Of a DNA stretch of 64,000 nt, positions 1-12,417 are shown piece after piece. Numbering within the stretch: position 1 is the stretch's first letter; every line of letters starts with the position of its first letter. This stretch comes from Panopea generosa (taxonomy: Eukaryota; Mollusca; Bivalvia; Adapedonta; Hiatellidae): NCBI GenBank assembly GCA_029582155.1, contig CM055908.1, positions 24,552,757 to 24,616,756 on the forward strand. Direction: 5' to 3'. A program made the translations under genes and the position numbers. The notes under the pieces were generated by a model that saw only the letters and a program-made list of their open reading frames with translations, was not told the origin of the DNA and ran no database searches.

Positions 1-477
1 CGTTTACTGTTGGTGAGACTGCTTCGATTAATGATGCTTCTACTTTTAGGGATACTGCTTCGAGTAATATTGCTTCTACTTTTGGTGGTACTGCTTCTAT
101 TAATGATGATGCTAACATTGGTTATACTGCTTTTATTAATAATATTTCTACTTTTGCTGATACTGCTTCTATTAATGATATTTCAAATTTTGGTGATACT
201 TTCTTCTATTAATGATGCTTCTACATTTGGTGATACTATTTCAATAAATGATGCTTCTACATTTGGTGATACTGCTTCTATTAATGATGCTTCTATTTTT
301 GGTGATACTACTTATATTAATGATGCTTCTACTTTTGGTGATACAACTTTTGGTGATACTACTTCTATTAATGATGCTTCTACTTTTGGTGATACAACTT
401 TTGGTGATACTGCTTCTATTAATGATGATGCTACTAATAATACTTGTGTAACTGATTGTGTTGAATTTAAGTTATAA
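1..477 (+). repeat. 36-bp tandem repeat, possibly the end of a 12-residue-repeat protein
   Basis: About 12 copies of a 36-bp unit coding SINDASTFGDTA enter from the left edge. The repeat reads open from base 3 to about base 200. There one extra base (GATACTTTCTT where other units have GATACTGCTT) shifts the frame. The same peptide repeat then continues in another frame, includes two shortened TFGDT units, and ends in a non-repeat tail DDATNNTCVTDCVEFKL and a stop at 475-477. It could be the last exon of a broken low-complexity protein gene or a minisatellite whose unit happens to be a multiple of three. No splice site or homology settles this. Confidence 0.6.
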
Positions 478-607
478 AAAGGCGTGTGTGGAAGGCATGA
501 CGTAGTGATAAAGCATGTCGTTATTTCAAACCTCAGCCACGTGTTGTGTGAGTAAGACACATCTAGGACTGTTTCCATGTAGGAACGCACCGAGAAAGCT
601 GCTGTAT

Positions 608-662
608 GCGTTGTAGGAACTTGTTTCACAATCAACGTAAAACAAGTAAGTTTAAACTAAGC
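608..662 (+). repeat. SINE-C tail fragment
   Basis: Matches the 3' part of the SINE-C copies at 14.5, 23.3 and 53.9 kb (GAACTTGTTTCACAATC, then AAGTTTAAACTAA). The tRNA-like head is missing. Confidence 0.6.
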
Positions 663-711
663 ATACGCGTATTCTTCCCCTTTTCCGAAATATGTGTTAT
701 TAGTTTGCGCT

Positions 712-800
712 ATGTTATACCATCGAGGGCCAACAGACGATCGGTAAATCTAACCTGTCTTTCCCGAGATCATGGAAGGTTAACCAGTGCTCATATACCA
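712..800 (-). repeat. SINE-D fragment
   Basis: Reverse complement of the tail part of the 56.4-kb SINE-D (CCATCGAGGGC, then GGAAGGTTAACCAG). Diverged and truncated at both ends. Confidence 0.6.
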
Positions 801-1101
801 AACCGAAGAATAACTACTTTAAAATGTTACGCTAAACACTATAACTGTGTATGTTTTTTTTTCGCGCAAAACGATAAAACCTGACATTTATTTTCAAAAT
901 GTTAAAGTTTATAAACCGCCGTTAATTTTCATGCACTAGTAACCCATCCTACACCAATGTTGATGATTTCTTCTTGTACTATTTCAGAAGAATAGCATTT
1001 AATATGTAAGTGTATTAATGGTGTGTTTTATACAATAACAGTGTCGTGCAGATGCTGGAAGACATGACATGTCAGTAAACTGTTTCAATTTGTTCGAATT
1101 T

Positions 1102-1330
1102 GGTTTAACGTCATTTTCAACACATTTCAGGTTATAAATGGCATAACTAGTTTTATTAGTGGGGGAAGACCTCAGAATGAATCTGAGTAGAAACACTGTC
1201 TTTCCGCAATAATTTGATATCTTTCAAACATTAAGTTTTTTTTAAACGAGCGGGACTCAAACCTACGTCTATAGCGGTGAGAGGTAAGTGATGTTGAGAC
1301 GGCGCCGTACACCACCCGGCCACGGAGGAC
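1102..1330 (-). repeat. SINE-A, tRNA-headed, about 230 bp
   Basis: On the minus strand it starts with a tRNA-like head with A-box (TGGCCGGGTGGTGTA) and B-box (GGTTTGAGTCCC). A body with the AGATTCATTCTGAGGTC core follows, and a tail ending in ACGTTAAACC. It aligns over its whole length with the copy at 13520-13742. The head resembles class II (Leu/Ser-like) tRNA but lacks full pairing, so it is not a tRNA gene. Confidence 0.8.
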
Positions 1331-1654
1331 CCTGAATATTTTTGAACACCTGATTCAAACTATGAGAATGTATATAGAGGGTGTATAGTTTTAATGGTGA
1401 AGAAATATCTCAAACACATGCTTATAAAAGAGGAAAACTACACGCCTGACAGTTGACGTAGAATTAAACGGACACACCCAATAAAGTAGCTCAAAATTAT
1501 AATCTGAGCAGTGCGGAGAAACTTGACGTACGTTTGATAAGTGAATCTCGATATTGAGGGACTATTTTAAAGTTAGAAAAAAGAACGACTGCTACAACTA
1601 TCTCTGACAGTAATACGGTCATGCGTCGTGCCCTAGAAAAAGACACTTTATCTG

Positions 1655-1747
1655 TAGTTCTACACAGGTGGACTTCGAACGTGATTTGTAGATGTTGTTA
1701 GATTTTTTTTTCACGATCGATGTAAAATTAATGAGTTTAAACGAACT
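1655..1747 (+). repeat. degraded SINE-C tail
   Basis: Shows GTTCTACACAGG, then GACTTCGAACGTGATTTGTA, a T-run, then GAGTTTAAACGAACT, in the same order as intact SINE-C copies, with many changes. Confidence 0.55.
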
Positions 1748-2732
1748 AAATGCTCTTAAATATATTATTATACATTACCTGAAATGTCCTAGAGATTATA
1801 AAATATTTCCGAAAAGTTTTCTTTAATTCCAAATTAACCAATACATCACGTCCATGCATCCGTAGAATTTCGTATTGTCTGCCGTTCAGAAAAAGAAAAA
1901 CACATTTTATGCATTAAACAAGTTCGAGTTAAATTTCTTTTTCTTTAATTTCTTTCCGGTTTCTTTTGATACACAAATTAGACCGGTCCCATCAACTATG
2001 CATTATGAATAATGTGAGTTCCATTTTCCCGTTATTTATACTTTCTATTATTAATCACGTCGACGATGTCGTGGTTGAAGTACGTTTAGCCCGTCCGTAG
2101 GCGTGTATATCCTTGCCTACACTTTCATTGAAAAGATATGTAGGTATGAATGCAGAACGTTACGTACAAACGTCATACACACCTGTTGAGATTAATTAAT
2201 GTTTTCAGTCTTTACGGACGAAACTATACCACAATGTCTTAAAACAACCACTTTGATATTGAAAAAGATATGCAAACATTAACTTTAAAACTGTTATGTT
2301 TAATTGCCTACATATGTTTACTGTATCGTATGATAGTTAGGGAAAGGTAGATAACGTATTATTCTGCTTGTAGATTATAATATTTACGTTTTTACTGCAA
2401 TCAGCCTTAATGATCTACATAGATAACTGCATTTTATTTCCCAATGGAAAGCATTTGCAGCTGGGCGGAGCTAAAAAGGACCAGGTTGCATTTGATTGTT
2501 TGCGCGATTTTGTTTTGCTGGTGAAACGTGACGTTACCGTTTAGTTCACGTGACGTGTACCGTAAGATGTCATTCAAATGCGCGCACTTATTCAGTTTGT
2601 TGAAAACGTCGCCGTTATATTCATGACATTGGATTTGTTGTTTAAAGCGTATAATTTTCTTTTTAAATATCAAAATGGCAAAATATAACGTAATAGTTGT
2701 ATTTAAAATAGTTAGAAAATATAATGTAAATA
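1748..2732. other. no recognised feature
   Basis: AT-rich unique sequence. An open stretch at 2434-2673 (minus, 79 codons, richer in GC than its surroundings) has no motif, splice-site pair or repeat that I can identify. Confidence 0.4.
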
Positions 2733-2893
2733 TAAGGATTAAATTCCGAATTTTGAATTTTCATCAGGTGATGGAAAAAAACCATAAGCACAGTTTAATG
2801 TTGCCGAGAAGCCCTTCAGGCTTCGCGAACATTAAACTGGTCTAATGTTTTTCATCACCCGATTAAAACTCAAAATTCGGATTTTAATCCTTA
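2733..2893. mobile_element. palindromic MITE-like element
   Basis: A nearly full-length hairpin of about 160 bp. The outer arms start TAAGGATTAAATTCCGAA and the inner arms are CAGTTTAATGTT with a CCTTCAGG centre. The ends resemble those of the element at 7850-7982 (ATAAGGATTAAAT). Only TA is a possible target duplication. Confidence 0.7.
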
Positions 2894-3157
2894 ATACGAT
2901 AGCTTTGTTAAAGGTTCTTATGACAGTTCAATATTTGGTTCAATTTCTGGCTCCAGTTAAACTAAACATATTAAATTTTCCTCAAGGCAAATACTACAAA
3001 GGACACACACTTTAACTTTATTTAACTGATGAATTTTCATATCATCCTTTACCAATCAGTAAAATGCGTTCTAACTCTCAATATATATGGCCATTTAATG
3101 TAAATTTCGTTCAGCTTAACATTTAGAGAAATTGAGAATTATTAGTTCAGGCCATTT

Positions 3158-3360
3158 TAAATTAATTGCTAGATTATCATCCAATTTTTTCTTAAAAACG
3201 GGGAGGGTGGGAGGATTTTATTTTTTATTTTAATTTTTAAAATTTTTTTTTTTTTTTTATTTTTATTTTTTTTTTTAAATTTCTTTTATGAAAATAAAAA
3301 GGGTCAGGGCGGCACGAAAATTAGAGGGCGGGCGTGGATGATAATCTGTCAATTAATTTA
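3158..3360. mobile_element. MITE-like element with 26-bp terminal inverted repeats
   Basis: The ends TAAATTAATTGCTAGATTAT-CATCCA and their inverted partner match at about 24 of 26 positions. The centre is T/A homopolymer (3230-3285) flanked by G-rich patches. A short non-autonomous DNA element is the simplest reading. Confidence 0.6.
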
Positions 3361-3595
3361 TTATAGCCTAAGGAAAATCTTTATTGTAGATGTGATTAAA
3401 CCATCACCTAGTAAACAACAACCGTTAATTTTTAAAATATAAATGTGCTTTAAAAACACGAACTACCTACACTAATTTTAATTTAAGACATTCTCATTGA
3501 AGGGTAAGCTTCTTTTACAATTTATTTTTTTTTATTTTTGAGTGTTAGCCAGCTACGTGTGAAAGGACAATGCTTTTAATCATGTTCAGATTCAT

Positions 3596-4298
3596 GAGTC
3601 TACGACCATCTTCTACCAATAAAACTAGTCGCCACATATAGAATTAGCGTGAGTCTACGATCAGCTTCTACCAGTGAGACAAGTCGTCACGTATAGAATT
3701 AGCGTGAGTCTACGATCAGCTTCTACCAATAACACTAGTCGCCACATATAGAATTAGCATGAGTCTACGACCATCTTCTACCTATAAAACTAGTCGCCAC
3801 ATATAGAATTAGCGCGAGTCTACTATCGGCTTCTACCATTGAGACAAGTCGTCACGTATAGAATTAGCGTGAGTCTACGATCAGCTTCTAACATTGAGAC
3901 AAGTCGTCACGTATAGAATTAGCGTGAGTCTACGATCAGCTTCTAACATTGAGACAAGTCGTCACGTATAGAATTAGCGTGAGTCTACTATCGGCTTCTT
4001 CCATTGAGACAAGTCTTCACGTATAGAATTAGCGTGAGTCTACTATTGGCTTCTACCATTGAGACAAGTCGTCACGTATAGAATAAGCGTGAGTCTACTA
4101 TCGGCTTCTTCCATTGAGACAAGTCATAGCGTGAGTCTACGATCAGCTTCTACCATTGAGACAAGTCGTCACGTATAGAATAAGCATATGTCTACGATCA
4201 GCTTCTACCAATAAGACTAGTTGCCACATATAGAATAAGCGTGAGTCTACGATCAGCTTCTACCAATAGGACTAGTCGTCACATATAGAATTAACGTA
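3596..4298. repeat. 55-bp minisatellite, about 13 copies
   Basis: The unit begins GAGTCTACGATCAGCTTCTA and ends CGTATAGAATTAGCGT. Two subtypes alternate: CCAATAAAACTAGTCGCCAC and CCATTGAGACAAGTCGTCAC. One unit near 4083-4125 has lost its centre. Confidence 0.95.
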
Positions 4299-5095
4299 AA
4301 ACTTTTTTTTCGCATGAAAATAACGATTGATGCAGCCATGGGTATTTGATATATATTTACGAGCACCAATTACCGTACGTCTTTATAATTGAAGACAAGT
4401 TGCATCTAGAAGAAAAGGTTTAACAGCTTCCTCAATTTCTAAATACGTTGCCTACATCTAAAAATATAAGTTCTGAAATTTCAATTATCAAAACCTTTTC
4501 AATCAAACGTCAATTATTAAAACTGTCGACGTGCGCGGCGTTAGCCTAGAATGGAAGTTCAAAAATCATAATAACCAGTGCACCAGTAATTAAAGTTATG
4601 ACTTCGCCACTACGCTAAATATGTAGTAGAGCGAAAGAGTCGTAAGATTAGTCACTATGGCATTCCTGACTTAAGAAGAATTACTTTACTTTTTTCTAAA
4701 TTACCATGTTTTCTTGACAAGTTGAATCGCTCCAGAGGCGCGATATATCATAATAATTTATGATTCATTTTAATTAATGAACAGTTTAACGGCTGGTACA
4801 AATTGCAACTACTCACTTTATACCTGCGAAATGTTACACATGGACATTTTAAGTTAATGTGTTAAACAGACGGATGAAGGATGCATAGATGAAGAGAAAA
4901 TGTTTAACGGTCATTTTTTAAAAATTACAAATTTGTCGTCTGCAAGTATGCGTAATATGTGTTGTTCATGTTTTAATAGTATTGCACCAAGCACCGTGTT
5001 ACTTTACACACCTAATGACACGCTTGCAACCAATGTGCGCGCAAACTTACTCTAATTGTGTTATATGTTAAACAGATTGAATTGTAAATATTTCT
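4299..5095. other. unique AT-rich sequence with one dispersed short repeat
   Basis: No gene seen. TACGCTAAATATGTAG at about 4611 recurs at about 5106, directly in front of a SINE, so a small dispersed repeat is shared between the two places. Confidence 0.4.
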
Positions 5096-5105
5096 AAAAC
5101 ATCAT

Positions 5106-5337
5106 TACGCTAAATATGTAGTTGAGCGAGGCGGTGGCGGGGCGGTGGTCTAATGGATAGAGTGTTGGCCGCTCACGCCAGAGGTTGCGGGTCCGATCGC
5201 AAGCTCGACCCGATGCCTCTCATAAAACAACACTCAGAGCTGGTTTTACCCAGGACTCGGACTCGAGAGCGATTTATATAAGCGATGAGCTTTCACCGCA
5301 ATCGAGCTAAAACAAATTAGTATAAATTAAAAAAAAT
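5106..5337 (+). repeat. SINE-B, tRNA-headed
   Basis: The head has A-box TGGTCTAATGG and a B-box-like GGTTGCGGGTCCGATC. Then follow a body with CATAAAACAACACTCAG and the tail CAATCGAGCTAAAACAAATT with an A-rich end. A 9-bp direct repeat AAACATCAT (5097-5105 and 5338-5346) is a likely target duplication. Bases 5106-5135 are an extra 5' piece not found in the 48.8-kb copy. Confidence 0.8.
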
Positions 5338-5346
5338 AAAACATCA

Positions 5347-7849
5347 TGTTGAGAGTATGACTGAAAGAGAAACATTAGGTTCCCCACCGAATACAACTGA
5401 CATGTTGGGCAATCATGACTTATATAAACACAATGAATGATCTAAAAACTAAAAGACAAAAGGACTGTAAACATTGTTTTCTTTAACTAATAAGTATTGT
5501 AGGAGGAGGGCCGAATATAATGTTGAAAGAACTCGTGGCCCAACCCCATTTCTGTATACATGTATATAAATAAAAACAAAACATGTTTAAACCAACTAAT
5601 AATTATTGACCATTTTCAAACAGTGTCTTTAACAATTCCGGTTTTCAAGCCATCGCTTAGCTCATATTTAGCGTTACTTGAAAATATAAGAATCATTAAG
5701 TCGGTACTAAAGATCATGAAGGGTTAGACATTCCATTATCCCTCTTGAACAGACTCAATAAAGGCGAACATGCCTTTTTTGTGGTTTCGCTCTGAGCTTC
5801 GAAAGAATTCTTCTATTCGATAGTAATACATGAAATAAAACTGACAGATGGCGTATGAAGAAGAAACATAATGAATAAATAAAATGATAAATCAGATGAA
5901 ATCACATGCTTTTCAATAAATCTGAGTTATCTATTTTCTTTTATTGGTAGCGTTCTCTGTGCTTTAAATGTTAAAGGAATCCTGCTATCATATGTAATAT
6001 ACGTTTACAACAAAATGATTACATGGCAGTATATCGCGGTCTCAGCAGCGTGTAAAGATCGGTGTATACAACATTTTTATTTAGATCATCGACGGAATGG
6101 TAAGTAGCTGTCTTTATGAATGTCTGTTTCTAGGATTCATTGAGTCAATTTAGAAAGCTAGAAGTTAAAATTCAATATATCTGATGTGTTTTCTAGATAA
6201 TTTTTTTGTGACTGCACAATTGTAATCTATATTTGCCAAACTGTACACTTACTTTTTATTGTTTATGACAGAACAGTTATTATAGTTATTGTAAAGTATT
6301 ATGTATAACTCTATTTTATCTTGAAGCCATGGCCATTTTATGCCAATAAACACAAACTTTTATGTTATTATATCATTATTATAACCCATCTTCAATAACA
6401 GTCCGGCAGGTAGTATGTCGCCTCGTACTTCGTTCGACACGGTGGAAGTATAATGGTTGTTTGTGTCGCATCTTACTATGACACGGTGGTAGTGTACGTT
6501 TGTTTGTGTCGCCTCTTACTTTGACACGGTGGCAGTATTATGATTGTTTGAAAGTCTTTCTTTCTTGTACTATAACGCTGCTATAGCCGATACGAGATGA
6601 CCTGAAGGTTTTTTTTGTGTAAAATCAGACCTTTAATTTTATAATTCTTGGCTTTCAAATCATGTTTATATAAAACTATTGGCTACCAAAACAGTTGTCG
6701 GCAATAGAGATGTCCACTGGTGCTTTAAAGACGTTGCTTTCCTTGTAATCACCGAGATAATTCAGTATGAATTGAAAAAACAAAACTGTTAAAACTTGTG
6801 CTAGAGGGCGTGAATGCTTTTACAAGTTCTTTTATCCTCCCATGATTACTCAATAATTCCAATCTCATTATCATATAGGTATTTAAAGCATTTTCATTGG
6901 ACAACGTCAATTTTCAAAGACTTTTATTTTTCGATAAAACCCGTGAGCCGGACTACTTTTACGTTTATCGCGTAAACAAAGAAGCATCGACATTTTGATG
7001 GTCAGTTTAACAATATACGAAATTAAGTGACGTTCACAACGGTTCCACGCTTTTTTTAAATAATAAAACACACCAAAAACAAAATGTTAGATCTAGTTCT
7101 AGCTGTTTTTCTTCAGGTTATTGTTTTATATATTTCTTTGGTCCAGCGATTTAACCAGGGCGTCTCAATCAGACCATAAGTTGTTTTGAGAAACAATGAA
7201 GTAGGTCATAAAATGTTCAGATTTGAGATGTATAGCGTACCTTTGAACACAACCCTGGTTTACCGAACGTGAATACTAGTCGTTGACAAAACTTTCCACA
7301 GGAAAAAATAAATAAAAACATGTACATGTAGTTGAAGTTCAGAAGAAGACGATCGTGAGACAATGTAAATACACAAACCTTGCACGTAAAAGTCGTTTAA
7401 AACGTTCCAAATTCTGATTCTCAATCAATGAACGTGGGTTTATATGACCTTCGTAAATATTGACACATTTTTTAAAAACAATCGTGTAGACAAAAACTAA
7501 ACAATGACGTCAGCGTATATGTATATATCCTATACACTGTTTGGGTATTTCCTGGAATTATTAATTTTTTATTTGTCAAAATCTAGAAATAAAAGGCGTG
7601 TGCTTAATTTTTTCACCGCAATATATTTCGTCATTTTACAATAAACCAACTTATGTTACAGAGTTCATCTGATAATGAAAACAATAACCGTTACGATATT
7701 ATTTAATATTAAATCTAGAGAATTTGATGTCAACCAGGACAGAGGTGATGTATTCTTACGCGTTTACTTTGTAGCGCATAGTTATTTTAATTTTGTTTTT
7801 ATATTCACTTGAGGAGTCTCAAATTAAATATAATAATCACGATTTGAAT
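5347..7849. other. no gene recognised; one short tandem repeat
   Basis: Long AT-rich stretch without convincing exons. The only structure I can support is the repeat at 6418-6551, listed separately. Confidence 0.4.
6418..6551. repeat. short tandem repeat, 43-48-bp unit, about 3 copies
   Basis: Units start TCGCCTCTTACTTTGACACG and continue GTGGCAGTATTATG-TTGTTTGTG. Spacing is 48 then 43 bases. Confidence 0.75.
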
Positions 7850-7982
7850 TATAAGGATTAAATTATTTTTTCTGGTTTGTATGCATGTATAAAGAATGTC
7901 GAATCACTTTATTTGATTTGTGCGTGATTCGAAATTCTTTACACATGCATTAAAACCAGAAAAAAAATAATTTAATCCTATT
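7850..7982. mobile_element. palindromic MITE-like element
   Basis: Arms ATAAGGATTAAATTATTTTT, then CTGGTTT, ATGCATGT and AAAGAAT are mirrored around 7915. Its ends share the first 13 bases with the 2733-2893 element, so both probably belong to one superfamily. Confidence 0.7.
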
Positions 7983-8040
7983 ATAAAACAGAGTCTGTTT
8001 TTCTGTTTTTTAATATGCGCTCTCGGCTCCATGACCCTTC

Positions 8041-8192
8041 CATCAGATATGTGTATATGAACTAAAACTGTCACGTGACATACCAAGTACAAACATCAAT
8101 AACCAAATGATAATTCTATCAGATATATGTATATGAACTAAAACTGTCACGTGATATATAAGTATAAACATTATCAATAACCAAGTGATAAA
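8041..8192. repeat. tandem duplication, two copies of about 76 bp
   Basis: ATCAGATATGTGTATATGAA, then CTAAAACTGTCACGTGA, then a diverged end with ATCAATAACCAA, occurs twice in direct order. Confidence 0.8.
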
Positions 8193-9140
8193 TTAGACTG
8201 AAAAAAAACAACTCAAATTTTGTCATAACCTATTATCTATAAATGACTACACATATATTTATACCAACAACTATTATTCTGAAGAATTTCAAGATTTGTT
8301 TTAGTTTGCTTGGATAATTAATTATGGTATTTCATTTTTAAACTCACTATTAATCACAGTATTAGTAATTCATTATTTATGATGAAGCAGTTGTATGTGA
8401 TGAATAGCATTACAATATTCATTCTGATTTTCATTACAGACGTTTAACAAGGATGTCCATTAAGCCATAGCGTTTTGAATAAATTTTAATACACTTAAGA
8501 TTGACTGTTTTGAATGATAAGTTCATTATGTTGTTTACAAAAAAATATTCTTAAGATTTCAATTTATATTTATTTGTTCAGGGACATGACATTTTGTCGT
8601 GACTGGTTATCGAACCTGTTACTCCGGGTCATTAGAGCACGAGCTCCACAAAAAATATGTGCTTACACTTTCTTCTTTACACTAGAATATGAACACATAT
8701 TTTTAAATGCATGTCATGCACTTGTAATATTTTCTTAATGTTTGACGAATGGGCATACTTGTGTGTGAAATACAGAGTATATTATAAACAATGTTTTATT
8801 CACAAAAATGTTGTTCTGATAAAAATACGACGACACGCCCACAGTGTGTTGTTGTCGGTAAGGGTGTATACCATGTCATAAACTAAATGTAGTTTACGCC
8901 AACTTATGTCAAAAGTGACTTGAACACAATGCTCACCTGCTTTCATATAAACGATATGGTTTCTACAAAATAAATGACAGAGCATTATTTTATTGTGGTA
9001 AAATTGTTTATACCATTGCAACCATTCCTTTTCCTATTTATAAATTTAAAATGACAAAAAAATGTAGGCGTGGTATTGTTCTATAAATAATTTATTCATA
9101 CACGCCTTGTTAAGTTTATATATTAGCCGATGGTTGCCAA

Positions 9141-9217
9141 CTGTATATCAAAAAAGTATGTACTACTATTATGTTTTAAATAAACATAATAGTAGTACAT
9201 ACCTTTTTGATATACAG
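9141..9217. repeat. near-perfect 77-bp hairpin
   Basis: CTGTATATCAAAAAAGTATG, then TACTACTATTATGTTT, is followed by an AAAT-type loop and the complementary arm with one or two mismatches. It could be a MITE remnant or, less likely, a hairpin RNA precursor. No flanking duplication was seen. Confidence 0.75.
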
Positions 9218-11186
9218 CTCATGAAAACTGATTTAACTTGTAACATTGTTGTTTTATCCATACATACATAGCTTATTCCGTAAAGCTCAAAGACAAAACC
9301 AGTATATTAAGGATTTAAATACTCTAATTAAAGTCCTGTTAAAAATATGCATACCACAAAAAACAATACCCTGAGTGACAGCAACAACAAACTCACTGTA
9401 AGAAATGACACCTTAACTGTAAAAACGACTACACTTTGACGACACTCGGTGCAATGTTATAGTTGATGTTTTTACTTCATAGTATCTATTGTAAAACACG
9501 TTCAAGCGTACCATCTATTATAATATTTATCAGCCAAATGGTTCACGCTGTTAGATCAATTAGAATAAATCGTATTTGTACCATGTTTGGAATGCAGCCC
9601 TTGTTTCAAGGTGTCATCAGCGTACAGGTTGAAGAGTGCAACCATAAATGATATTCAATCATAAATAAATTTCAGATACGCCAGAAAAATATAGATAAAA
9701 GAAAATAACGCTTTTGAACTATATAGCTGTAACCATTTGATAATATGATCATTCAGTTTTATTTGAGGTAAACCTTTTCACCTAGACAGTGTTTGAGGTT
9801 TGCCTTTTAATGTGTCTGGGTTCTTTCTATGAACATTTGTTAAAAAACTACTAATCAGAGAAAAAAAGTAATTTGTAAGTAAGAAATTCCAGATACCGTT
9901 ATTCAGACAAAAATACACTATAATGAGTTTATTTATGTTTATTTTAAAATTTATTGGTATTCATTTCTTCAATTTTGAATTGTAGAATGACATAATAACG
10001 ATTGTAGAAGGTACAATTTCGTACCAGTATCACCCTGGTTCGATAGCAAATGTTGTAGAATCGTAGTTGGAATTCATTTCACACGATATTGATTCATTTA
10101 TTGAATATAACAATATTAATTTATTGAACAAAAAACATAAACAACAGCACACGCTCACATTTCAACCAACCCCATTGCCAAAGACTATGCCGTTAAAGAC
10201 TTAATTGTACTAATAAATAAAAAAAATAAGATGATGTTTGTCGTTTTAATGCACAATAAGGGATAACGAATGTTGATTGATCTCACTAACTAAACCAAAC
10301 TTCTAGGCCAGCAATGCTTTACGGCCACATTGATGGAAATCAAAATATTTTTATATCCCAATAATCGCATCAAAAACAACTTTTGCCTCGTGTATACATA
10401 ACAGTCGAAGTTGCAATAATAAGTGTTACCTTCATAGACAGCGTCCCGTTTAATGATTTGATGCCGAAAAGAGCGAAGTAAATCCGTAAAAAAATGTTTT
10501 AAAAGCTTCCGAGATACACTATGCTCTAATTTCTGATGCCACTGTATGTTTTGTTAGGTACCAGATTGATAACTCTTATTAGTCTGTTCTTTTTTAAGTT
10601 TGATTTTTCCGGTTGTTTAACATAAAACCTCCTTTATCAGTTTCGTGTTTAATAAGTTTTCAGTGCACGTTATGAGATACCTTGTAATAAATGATATCGT
10701 ATAATTGATACTTTTTAGTGTGACGTATGATTATGAAATAAAGGAACCATACGATGACAAATGGGTACGTAACAAGTGATACGTTGTTATAAATACATCG
10801 TATTGAAGATGCATCACCTATAACTTTCTGTTTAGTAAACCATGGAAAGTTTATTGAATCACAAAGAGGGAGGTCCCATTCGAAGGTAGTGGTTGAATCC
10901 GTCTTTGTAGTTTATCTTATTTATGAGAAATTCGTTAATACACAGGTCGACATTTTCCGTTGTATTCGTCCATGCTTTAGCATAACCCGATATCAGTCAA
11001 TAAATGACTTTATCTCGGGGCCGCGATTGTGTATTTGGTCAACAACAAAACATAAATTACACTACAGAAACAAAATCGGTAATATAGGTAAGGCCCCTTA
11101 AACTACTAGGAGTTAAGATAGTAGTTGCTAGAATGTAACTGTAGCACACTGGTATAGTGCTTATTGTTGTTAGAGCATTGGGCAAC
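9218..11186. other. no recognised feature
   Basis: AT-rich sequence with only short chance open frames. No repeats or motifs stand out. Confidence 0.4.
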
Positions 11187-12380
11187 CTTTAGTGTAACAA
11201 AAAACCTTAGTGTAACAATTGTAACCTTAAGGTTTGACACCGCAACCGTTAGTGTAACAAAATCAGTTTTTGTTACACTAATGGTTGACACCGCGGCAGT
11301 TAGTGTAACACAATCAGTTTTTGTTACACTAAGGGTTGACACCGCGGCAGTTAGTGTAATAATACACTAAGTGGCGATATGTGACATATTGTTGCAATAT
11401 ATAACAAAGTTTAGGAAATAATCTTCTCTATAATATCCCTACATAACATGGCAAATTACACAATTTATACTATTTATCTGCTTAATACTGATACGTAGTG
11501 TTTATGTTACCGCTTTGAAATTGGGGACGGGGTGGTGAGGGGGATATAGTGCTACCAATGTCCGTCCGTCGTATCGTTCGCCTATCCCTCTATCCGCAAG
11601 TGCTTCCGTATGTCAACGATTTTCAGGTCAAGGTCAATGTCACTGTTACTAAAATTAGAAATTCACTGCCAGCGCTTACGGGCATTAAATTTCCTCCGAT
11701 GCAAGTTACACAGATGTTCAGAACAGCGATACTCCGGATGCGTTTGCGTTTCACAATTTTCGGGTCATGGTCAATGTCATTAAGGGTTGCGGTTATAAAT
11801 AACTCTTAGTGTAACAATATATCCCTATCCCCGGAATAAGATTTTTCTTCACCAAACCACATCCACATAAAATTAATTTTGTTATATTAGGGTTGCTGTT
11901 AGCAATAACACTTAGTGTAACACAATTGATTTTGTTACTTATTTCATTATACTAAGGGTTACGATTATAAATAACCCTTAGTGTAGCAAAAATACACTTA
12001 TCGTCTGAATGCGATTTTCTCATTCACATCACATTCCTATAAAACATATTTTGTTACCCTTAGAGTTGCGGTTATCACTATTACTTGCGTAATAAAAGCC
12101 ACATAAATTTGTTTTGAAGTGTCTAGAAACAACCACATATTTTTTAACTGTTTTTCAACTGTCCGGGCGAAAAAAATTACTAACCCTTAATCATACACAC
12201 TTAATTACCCATTCGTGTGTGCGGACGGACGAACATGGGTAACACTTTAAACCCCCATTTCATTGCAGGGATAACTACATTTCTAGTTGAAAAAAAATGT
12301 TACACTAAGTGATCCTGTTTTATAATCAAATGTCAATACATGTACCAAACACGTGTCAACCCCTAGTGTAACAATTGTTC
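11187..12380. mobile_element. cluster of TTAGTGTAACA motifs, probable nested or rearranged DNA element
   Basis: The motif TTAGTGTAACA or its inverse TGTTACACTAA occurs about 13 times. From 11245 to 11360 it forms a tandem palindromic unit of about 68 bp (motif, TCAGTTTT, inverse motif, GGTTGACACCGCGGCAG). Further copies at 11805, 11909, 11978, 12298 and 12363 bracket a segment (11530-11800) with CCGTCCGTCG and GGTCAAGGTCAATGTCA stretches. Motif ends acting as element termini would explain this; no transposase is present. Confidence 0.55.
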
Positions 12381-12394
12381 AGGTTGGTTGGGTT

Positions 12395-12417
12395 AGGGGA
12401 TGGGGGGTGGGGGGGTG
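12395..12417 (+). repeat. G-rich run, possible quadruplex
   Basis: Four or more G-runs (GGGG, GGGGGG, GGGGGGG) in about 23 bases, following GGTTGGTTGGG. A G-quadruplex is possible on the plus strand. Confidence 0.4.
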
